44,148 nt of DNA. Source: an uncultured Bacilli bacterium. GTDB lineage: Bacteria > Bacillota_I > Bacilli_A > RF39 > UBA660. The notes beneath the pieces are model-generated. The model was given only the letters and a program-made list of their open reading frames with translations. It was not told the DNA's origin and did not search any database. The translations under genes were made by a program, and so were the position numbers. Shown piece by piece: positions 37,758 through 44,148 of the stretch. Position 1 is the stretch's first letter; every line of letters starts with the position of its first letter. Location of the stretch: positions 1-44,148 of the forward strand of contig CANQTA010000006.1 of assembly GCA_947626655.1 (NCBI GenBank), given 5' to 3'.

Positions 37758-37776
37758 AGGAGCAGAAGAATTGGAA

Positions 37777-38133
37777 CTATTGCTTAATTTCTTGTAATCG
37801 CCCTGATAAGGGTGTACATCCTAAAAGAATAACTTCTTCAATCCAAGCGGTATCAGAATATAAATCATCAATAGATTTTAAAAAACTTTTATAATCTTGG
37901 ACTTGATTTGGATCGGCTTCTTGTATCATCGCAAAAGATATTTTTAAAACTAATTCTGTAACTTTATCTAATTCAGATAATTCAATATTATCCATTGCTT
38001 TGGCTTTTAATTTTATAAGATCTTGTAAATCATTTAATAAACTCCTACCAGTTAGGTCCTTATATGCAAACTGTGTATATGCGCTTGATTGCATTGTATA
38101 ATCTTTGCCACTTATTTTAATGATTTTTTTCAT
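37777..38133 (-). CDS. Tail tube assembly chaperone (gpG-like)
   Basis: MKKIIKISGKDYTMQSSAYTQFAYKDLTGRSLLNDL...DSDTAWIEEVILLG-type sequence; SD GGAAGGAG; start at 38133 rather than 38169. Confidence 0.75.
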   Translation of the reverse strand: MKKIIKISGKDYTMQSSAYTQFAYKDLTGRSLLNDLQDLIKLKAKAMDNIELSELDKVTELVLKISFAMIQEADPNQVQDYKSFLKSIDDLYSDTAWIEEVILLGCTPLSGRLQEIKQ

Positions 38134-38156
38134 TGTACTCCTTCCATCAAAATAAA

Positions 38157-38185
38157 AATGATGCCTCAATTAGCATCATTCATAT
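38157..38185 (-). terminator. Leader terminator just downstream of the late promoter
   Basis: AATGATGC-TAATTGAG-GCATCATTTTTATTTT on the minus strand. Confidence 0.7.
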
Positions 38186-38202
38186 TTATTTCATTTTACC
38201 AT

Positions 38203-38231
38203 ATTATAAAGTTCTATTTTTGCATAGTCAA
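38203..38231 (-). promoter_or_regulatory. Consensus sigma-A-type promoter (candidate phage late promoter)
   Basis: TTGACT-17 nt-TATAAT on the minus strand. Confidence 0.75.
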
Positions 38232-38236
38232 GGCGG

Positions 38237-38257
38237 CTTTTTTGCAACTTTTTTGCA
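38237..38257. repeat. Tandem CTTTTTTGCA sites spaced 11 bp, candidate activator binding sites
   Basis: Exact CTTTTTTGCA at 38237-38246 and 38248-38257; imperfect CTATTTTTGCA in the promoter spacer. Confidence 0.5.
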
Positions 38258-38259
38258 TT

Positions 38260-38814
38260 TTAATTAATTTCATCAATGTATTTACCTGGAAAAATATACA
38301 CTTTTAATTCATTTAATAATTTATTAGTTTTTCTATAAATAGTCGTTTCATCACAATTTTTTTCAATTGCTAAATCTTTTGGATCTTCATTTTTAAAATA
38401 AATTCTTTCTAATAATGTATAATCAGGATTTTCTTTAATATTTTCTAATGCATCTTCAATAAAAGTTAAATAATTATCTATTTTTTCAATATCTTGTTTT
38501 AAATCAAGAATTCTTTTATTAATAGTATCCAAATCATTTAAGTTTACATTATTAGAATTAATTTCTAAATTATTCTTTGTAAATTTAGGTTTTAAACCTG
38601 ATAATGAGTTTTTAGAATTTTCTAATCCTTTAATTTGTTTATTAATTCCTTTTTTAGAATGTTTTAATTTTGCATAATTTTTTAATAAATGTTTTGTATC
38701 ATCAAATGTTGAATTGTTCTTTTTAATTAATTTTCTTCTAACAAGTTCATTTAACATAATATCAATTATTTCTTTTTTTAAATTTTTATTTTCTGCTTGT
38801 TCTTCATTTTGCAT
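38260..38814 (-). CDS. Phage late transcription regulator (ArpU/sigma-70 region 4-like)
   Basis: C-terminal HTH NPDYTLLERIYFKNEDPKDLAIEKNCDETTIYRKTNKLLNELKVYIF; located just before the late genes. Confidence 0.6.
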   Translation of the reverse strand: MQNEEQAENKNLKKEIIDIMLNELVRRKLIKKNNSTFDDTKHLLKNYAKLKHSKKGINKQIKGLENSKNSLSGLKPKFTKNNLEINSNNVNLNDLDTINKRILDLKQDIEKIDNYLTFIEDALENIKENPDYTLLERIYFKNEDPKDLAIEKNCDETTIYRKTNKLLNELKVYIFPGKYIDEIN

Positions 38815-39184
38815 CTTCTAGTCTTCCTTCTTTCTTTATAATGCTTTGCAAATAGTCAGGAATATTTTGTGAGCCATTCTTTCTAGCAAATAATAAAACC
38901 GATTTCTTTAATAATTTGTGTATTTCTTTTAATTCATTTTTAGTATTATATAATTTAAGTTGTAAATCATAAATGTAATCTAAAACTAAATTTAATTCAT
39001 AGTTTGTAAGATGATAATTATTTAATGTTATTCGCATAGCTCTTTCATCCATATGTTTTAATAATTCTCTTGTATCTTTATCTCTTATTTTAGATATCCA
39101 CTTATGAAAATTATCAGATTCTTCATCGGCTGATATTCCTAATTTAAGATTTTTTTTATAATCATTAATATTTATACCATTCAT
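38804..39184 (-). CDS. Phage hypothetical protein
   Basis: 126-aa ORF in the operon. Confidence 0.45.
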   Translation of the reverse strand: MNGININDYKKNLKLGISADEESDNFHKWISKIRDKDTRELLKHMDERAMRITLNNYHLTNYELNLVLDYIYDLQLKLYNTKNELKEIHKLLKKSVLLFARKNGSQNIPDYLQSIIKKEGRLEDAK

Positions 39185-39197
39185 TTACAATATTCTC

Positions 39198-40064
39198 CTA
39201 TTTAAACCTAAATTCATTAATTATTTTTGAAATTTCTTCCTTTGATTTTTGCTGATATTGTTTAGTAGTTTCTAAACTTTCATGTCCTAAAATATCAGCA
39301 ACTACTAAATCATCATTTACAACTTTAGTAAGTTCTTTACCTAGTAAATGTCTAAATGCATGTGGATGTCCTTTTTCTAAGTTAACTCTAGCTTGGCCTG
39401 TTACTCTATGCACTTTTTCCCACATAGTTTTACGACACAAAGGTGAATCTTTAATTCTTGATGATGGAAAAATATAACCACTTTTTATATTATTGTTTTT
39501 TAAGTAATTCAACAATTCTCTTCGTAACCAAGCTGGAAAAGGCACTTCATTATATTTACCTTTTGAGTGAATTTTTAAATAATCACTATTCTTCTTAGAT
39601 TCTTTTAACGATTCTACAGTTATTTCTAATATAGCAGATACTCTCATGCCTGTATAAGCAGCAATTAAAATAAAATAATAAGCTACTATATCTTTTTTCT
39701 TTGCACTTCTTAAAATTCTTTTATAATCAATAACTGTTGGTACATTATCAATAAAATGCTTCCTTTGATATTTAAGCTGTTTAATTTTTAAACCTTCTGA
39801 ACCGATAAAAGATAAATATTTATTTATGATCACAATATATTTATTAATAGTTGTTATTTTATAATGTTTTTTTTCTAAAAGATATGTACGATAATCTAAT
39901 ATAACATTTTTATCTATTTCGTCAATATTATTATCTTTTAAATAATTAATTAACTGTTTAATATTTGATTCATAAATTTTTAAACTCGAATTACTTATTT
40001 CATCATCTTTTAAAGATATAATAAAATCTTTAATATTATTTTCTAACTCACATAATTTAAGCAT
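39198..40064 (-). CDS. Tyrosine recombinase/integrase
   Basis: AYTGMRVSAILE (R), HAFRHLLG (HxxR), GHESLETTKQY (H...Y); start at 40064 has SD AAAAGGAG. Confidence 0.9.
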   Translation of the reverse strand: MLKLCELENNIKDFIISLKDDEISNSSLKIYESNIKQLINYLKDNNIDEIDKNVILDYRTYLLEKKHYKITTINKYIVIINKYLSFIGSEGLKIKQLKYQRKHFIDNVPTVIDYKRILRSAKKKDIVAYYFILIAAYTGMRVSAILEITVESLKESKKNSDYLKIHSKGKYNEVPFPAWLRRELLNYLKNNNIKSGYIFPSSRIKDSPLCRKTMWEKVHRVTGQARVNLEKGHPHAFRHLLGKELTKVVNDDLVVADILGHESLETTKQYQQKSKEEISKIINEFRFK

Positions 40065-40243
40065 TTTCAACTCCTTTTTAGAAAGTAACATTCACAAGTA
40101 ATTTTGTTACTTTAAATTATTAGGCTATTTTCTATTTTAAAATCTAATAATTATTAGTATTTTTTATTTAAAATAGTTTTTCTATTTTTTTAATGATTTT
40201 TTCATTAGTATTTACGCTTTTTTAAGTTTTATTTTTAACATAT

Positions 40244-40459
40244 TTATTCATCTTTTATCTCCTCCACTAATTCTAATGGTATAAGAAAAGTTCTAAATAC
40301 TTCTGCCATTAAATGCCATGCAACATATCCTTTTGGAAAAGTAAATAATCTTGTTTGTTCGTCATAATAATCAGATAAATCAAAATCATATTTCTTTATT
40401 GATTTCTTATTTACCATTTTAAAATCAACATTGTCTTTTAATCTATATTTATGATTCAT
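40244..40459 (-). CDS. Phage hypothetical protein
   Basis: 71-aa ORF in operon. Confidence 0.45.
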   Translation of the reverse strand: MNHKYRLKDNVDFKMVNKKSIKKYDFDLSDYYDEQTRLFTFPKGYVAWHLMAEVFRTFLIPLELVEEIKDE

Positions 40460-40908
40460 TATTTCTTACCTTCTTTCAAATTTTGTAATTTATCTAAAAT
40501 GAATTGTATAGTTACATATTCATCAATACCTACTTCATGACTATACTTTTCAAGCCACTTTTCAAATTCTACATAAACATTTAGTTTGCAAACAAAATCA
40601 CGATTATCTTTTACAGTTTCCCTAAATTTTTTACGATAGCACTCTATTGTTATTTTATTACGTTCGATTTCTTCTTTTAAATCATAAACTTCCTTAGAAT
40701 AACTAGTAGTAAATTTTTCACCACATTTAGGACAAACTGTTTCAATTTGGTCTGGACTATATAACTGTCTTTTTAAATTTGCGTTTTCTTGTTGCAATTG
40801 TTCAATAGCATTATAAATATCATCAGGAATAGCAAAATAACCTTTATCATCTATTTTTATTTCTCCTAATTCTTTGTTTATTAATCTTATTTCACTCATC
40901 TTTACCAC
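40459..40908 (-). CDS. Phage protein with coiled coil and CxxC
   Basis: QLQQENANLKRQL, ETVCPKCGEKFTT. Confidence 0.5.
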   Translation of the reverse strand: MVKMSEIRLINKELGEIKIDDKGYFAIPDDIYNAIEQLQQENANLKRQLYSPDQIETVCPKCGEKFTTSYSKEVYDLKEEIERNKITIECYRKKFRETVKDNRDFVCKLNVYVEFEKWLEKYSHEVGIDEYVTIQFILDKLQNLKEGKK

Positions 40909-41092
40909 CTTTTTTAATATAATCGACTATATTTATCCAAAAATTAATTGTTTTATCAAAATGTTTATCTAAACTTTTCCAATATTCATTTTGTTTTTTT
41001 ATTTCTTCTTTTATATCATTTAACCGATAAATTACTAAAGCAAATAATGAACATATAGAAATAATTAAAATTATAACAATTAAATAATTCAT
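40892..41092 (-). CDS. Small phage membrane protein
   Basis: N-terminal TM helix. Confidence 0.45.
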   Translation of the reverse strand: MNYLIVIILIISICSLFALVIYRLNDIKEEIKKQNEYWKSLDKHFDKTINFWINIVDYIKKGGKDE

Positions 41093-41433
41093 TATTTACC
41101 ACCTTTATTAACAAAATCTAGGACTTCTTGATAAACAATATATGCTGGTTTCATAATAATGTTTGAACTATTTATGTCTTGTGCTTTTTTAAAACCATCT
41201 TCATCATAATAGTTTGTTTTTATATTTGGTGTTGTTTCTTTTATCTTATCTTTCAAAAAAGAAATAAGTTGTTGTTTTTTTTCATATAATTGAAAAATAT
41301 TAACATTAAATATATCTTCATCATAGTCATTTACATTTTGGATTTCATATTGTTCCATGCCATAATGTGGTTTTAAATAAATAAGTTCAATATCACCTTT
41401 ACTATTTAATACTTTAAAAGTTCTAACTTTCAT
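41092..41433 (-). CDS. Phage hypothetical protein
   Basis: 113-aa ORF in operon. Confidence 0.45.
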   Translation of the reverse strand: MKVRTFKVLNSKGDIELIYLKPHYGMEQYEIQNVNDYDEDIFNVNIFQLYEKKQQLISFLKDKIKETTPNIKTNYYDEDGFKKAQDINSSNIIMKPAYIVYQEVLDFVNKGGK

Positions 41434-41538
41434 TTTTTTAACCTTTCTATTGTTTCTCGCAACTCATTTATAGAATCACTTATACGTTCTAAACTAATAT
41501 CAATAAAAATAGTAGCAATTATAATTATTATTTCCATT

Positions 41539-41703
41539 TTATTTTTCCTCCAACTTTTCTATTTCTTCAATAAAATCATCATCAATAGGCATTATTATTA
41601 ATGGTATTTCATTTTTAAGCATTTGACTAATTAAAAATAAATCTTCTTCTTTTATAATTTTGTAATAATCGTTATCGAAAATTAATAAATAATATTTAAT
41701 CAT
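41539..41703 (-). CDS. Small phage protein (54 aa), absent from the ORF track
   Basis: MIKYYLLIFDNDYYKIIKEEDLFLISQMLKNEIPLIIMPIDDDFIEEIEKLEEK; overlaps the end of the upstream ORF. Confidence 0.5.
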   Translation of the reverse strand: MIKYYLLIFDNDYYKIIKEEDLFLISQMLKNEIPLIIMPIDDDFIEEIEKLEEK

Positions 41704-42061
41704 TTTTATTCTCCAACTTTTCTTTTAAGTATTTTTGATTTTTAATTAAATCTCTTACATAATAGTAAAGTTCTATTGTTCTTTCATCGAGAGTTAAATC
41801 TAAAAAATCTTTTTTTGAACATTCTTCTATATCTTCCCACTCATCATTTTCTTCTGGTAGAATTTCAACTGTATCATCTAATGTTATATATCCTAATGTA
41901 ATTTTGTAAAATAAATCATTATCAACTAAAAATTCTTTATTAAGATAATATCGGCTTACTATCAATTCAAATACATTTTCTTTTATTTTTATCTTTTTAG
42001 GTGCTTTACCATCTTTAATAAGTCCAATTAATTCATATATTGTTATCTCTTTATTTTTCAT
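41696..42061 (-). CDS. Phage hypothetical protein
   Basis: 121-aa acidic ORF in operon. Confidence 0.45.
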   Translation of the reverse strand: MKNKEITIYELIGLIKDGKAPKKIKIKENVFELIVSRYYLNKEFLVDNDLFYKITLGYITLDDTVEILPEENDEWEDIEECSKKDFLDLTLDERTIELYYYVRDLIKNQKYLKEKLENKND

Positions 42062-42207
42062 CTTATTACTCCGAAATAGTGTATATACCAGTACCCCAAA
42101 TTATTAATAAAAATAAAGACCAACCATTTTGAAATATTAAACATAATATTGTTATAAATGTAAACCAAATTGCCGTCCATATTAAATTAAATTTACTTGT
42201 TTTCATC

Positions 42208-42468
42208 TTAATTTCCCTTTACTAAATAGCAATTATTCATAGATAAAAGATATGTTTCACCATCTTTAGTCTTAATTTGTATTTGTTCACCATCATAATC
42301 GTTCCATGTATCTATTTCTAATTCTAATCTTTCATTTCCTATAGTGCATACTGCTTTACCATATGTATAATCTAAATCTATTATTTGTTTGTTACACCCA
42401 CTACATAATAGTAGTACGAACAATACTCCTAATATCGTTAAAATTGTTATTGCTTTCTTATTTGTCAT
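42208..42468 (-). CDS. Phage-encoded small lipoprotein
   Basis: Lipobox LLCSGC; IDLDYTYGKAVCTIGNERLELEIDTWNDYDGEQIQIKTKDGETYLLSMNNCYLVKGN. Confidence 0.65.
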   Translation of the reverse strand: MTNKKAITILTILGVLFVLLLCSGCNKQIIDLDYTYGKAVCTIGNERLELEIDTWNDYDGEQIQIKTKDGETYLLSMNNCYLVKGN

Positions 42469-42471
42469 TAT

Positions 42472-42708
42472 TTATCCCTCCTCATAATAATTATCAACTT
42501 GGACATAATTGTTTTCATATTTGCAAAAGCAATCGCCATCCTCTGTTTGGTAGCATTCGTTACTTTGAAATATTTCGCCGTCTTTAGCAAACTCGTAAGA
42601 TTTTTGGCTATAAATATAACTGTTTATACCCCAATATACAAATATCGCTATAAGACCTGCTAAAACAATTAATAAAACTATTCCTTGCTTGTCATTTTTA
42701 CTCATCAT
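42472..42708 (-). CDS. Small phage membrane protein
   Basis: Single TM plus Cys-containing C-terminal domain. Confidence 0.45.
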   Translation of the reverse strand: MMSKNDKQGIVLLIVLAGLIAIFVYWGINSYIYSQKSYEFAKDGEIFQSNECYQTEDGDCFCKYENNYVQVDNYYEEG

Positions 42709-43165
42709 CTACTACCACCTTTTTTATAATGCTACTAGTTCTGCCTTTAGAATAAAGTTGCATCGTTTGCTTAGAGCCTGTACATTTTTTTACTGGTTTT
42801 ATTTCATAAATATTACCTTTAAATTTATCTAATATATCCTCTAATAAATCTATCTTTTTTATAACATAATCAATTTTATTGTCTAAATTATTTAGTATTT
42901 CTATTACTGATTTTTCTTTTTTAGCTTTGTTTTCTAAAGCTTTAATATCTTTTTCTTTCAATTCAACTAATTTAAGATTTTCTTTATTATCCGAATCTAA
43001 CTTATAATATTTATCTTTCCACTTGTTATTTTCATCTAATAAATCAAATAGTCTATCACTAATATTCATATTTAAAGATTTATTTGTATCTATTAAATCT
43101 TTCATTAATTCTTTTTGATTTTTCTTTTTACCATTACCCCTGAAAAAATTTGGCCAATTTTTCAT
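42698..43165 (-). CDS. Phage coiled-coil protein
   Basis: 155 aa, long charged coiled coil. Confidence 0.45.
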   Translation of the reverse strand: MKNWPNFFRGNGKKKNQKELMKDLIDTNKSLNMNISDRLFDLLDENNKWKDKYYKLDSDNKENLKLVELKEKDIKALENKAKKEKSVIEILNNLDNKIDYVIKKIDLLEDILDKFKGNIYEIKPVKKCTGSKQTMQLYSKGRTSSIIKKVVVDDE

Positions 43166-43178
43166 TTTCTCCCTCTTT

Positions 43179-43721
43179 CTAATTTTGTAAAAATTTTAAT
43201 GCTTCTTCTTTTTCTGGTGGATTAAAAATATTATTAATTAATTTTCTTTCCCACTCTAAACTTGTTGCTTTTTTTACAGTTTTTAAAAAATTGCTATAAA
43301 AATTTTCAAAATTTTCCTCAGAATACTGATACAATTCTTCTTTTATTTGATCATTAAAATCCCAATTATATTTTTTGCTTTTTCTTTCTATATAAAGAAT
43401 TGATGAGCATCTATCCTCATGTTTATGGCAATCATCGAGATTATTAAATGGCTTACGGCAATTCCTACAAAAATAAGTAATTTTAGTAAAATCTATTTTT
43501 TGCTTAATCTTTGGTAATTTAAATATTATTACTTCTAATTGTGGTGGTCTATTTGTATATTTGTCATTAGCCAGGCAATGTTTTAAACTAAGCTTTACAT
43601 CTTCAAATGAGTATTGTGATAATTCATTTGCCCAGTAACTAATCATATCAGCATTAAAATCATAAGTTGGATAACTTGCTTTTAAGAATCTAAATAATTC
43701 TTCTATTTCTTCCTTAGTCAC
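43179..43721 (-). CDS. Putative phage helicase loader (G39P-like N-terminus) with zinc-finger-like insert
   Basis: LFRFLKASYPTYDFNADMISYWANELSQYSFEDVKLSLKHCLANDKYTNRPP; CRNCRKPFNNLDDCHKHEDRC; next to the DnaD-like gene. Confidence 0.5.
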   Translation of the reverse strand: MTKEEIEELFRFLKASYPTYDFNADMISYWANELSQYSFEDVKLSLKHCLANDKYTNRPPQLEVIIFKLPKIKQKIDFTKITYFCRNCRKPFNNLDDCHKHEDRCSSILYIERKSKKYNWDFNDQIKEELYQYSEENFENFYSNFLKTVKKATSLEWERKLINNIFNPPEKEEALKFLQN

Positions 43722-44077
43722 TTATAATTTTCCTTCCATTCAGACAAAGCTTCTTCAAATTTATCTGATTTATTTTTATATAAATTCTTTTTTGATTTTT
43801 CTTGCCATTTTTTATCTCTTTCTTCTGCTTGAGACACTTTTGTAATATTATCTTTTTTGTAAGACAACAAGATTTTTTCGATGTATGGAATACTAAATGC
43901 TCTTGCTAATTCAGCCTGTTTAATGGCATATTTAGTAAGATCATTATCTTCCCATTTCTTAATGTGTTCTATTTCAGTAGAACCTAAAGGTCTTCCAAAT
44001 ATTTTTTCAATAAAACTAAATAAGTTTTCGTCTCCGTTTCTTACGTTTCCATCTCGTTCGCTTATTTCAGCATGGAT
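43718..44077 (-). pseudogene. DnaD-like replication initiator, 5' part missing
   Basis: AEISERDGNVRNGDENLFSFIEKIFGRPLGSTEIEHIKKWEDNDLTKYAIKQAELARAFSIPYIEKILLSYKKDNI; in-frame TAA at 44078-44080 and no start codon before the domain. Confidence 0.65.
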
Positions 44078-44080
44078 TTA

Positions 44081-44148
44081 TGTCAAGTTTTTAGACACAA
44101 TTTTATGGAGATCGCGTATTTAAAATTATTCCAATTTCCTTCTTGACA
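44081..44148. mobile_element. Possible insertion-sequence end
   Basis: TGTCAAGTTTTTAGACACAA starts exactly where the DnaD frame is lost; the last 7 nt CTTGACA are the inverted copy of TGTCAAG. Confidence 0.3.

Noticed and set aside
43881-44123. 80-aa plus-strand ORF at the right edge
   Set aside because: Antisense to the DnaD-like domain, which has a convincing signature on the minus strand.

Overview
The window is an AT-rich Firmicutes/Mollicutes-like chromosome segment that uses the standard bacterial code; the lineage is inferred from gene content only. Almost all genes lie on the minus strand. Positions 1-21.2 kb are host: priA, a transglutaminase-like surface protein, xseB, xseA, a HipA-like kinase-fold protein, nusB, a PDZ/Lon-type protease, a YlbJ-like membrane protein, three pseudopilin-like proteins, an alaS lacking C-Ala behind an alanine T-box, an AI-2E family transporter, recD2, and a repeat surface protein. 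Positions ~21.26 kb to the right edge are a siphovirus-like HK97-type prophage, inserted at the 3' end of what looks like a tRNA-Ser gene. Its right part is cut off by the window and its DnaD-like gene appears interrupted by an IS-like end. Main observations: (1) a 41-bp tandem duplication made of two palindromes puts the signal peptide of the 18.2-20.8 kb surface protein out of frame, which suggests an ON/OFF switch; (2) an in-frame TAA at codon 5 of the prophage M23 endolysin, removing the catalytic HxGxD; (3) three hairpins with the same GGAT loop in the leader of the major capsid gene; (4) a displaced tail-assembly chaperone pair with a probable -2 frameshift at GGGCGA; (5) a consensus late promoter with helically phased upstream repeats and a leader terminator; (6) a six-fold two-cysteine repeat on a pseudopilin-like anchor, seemingly shared with the surface protein.
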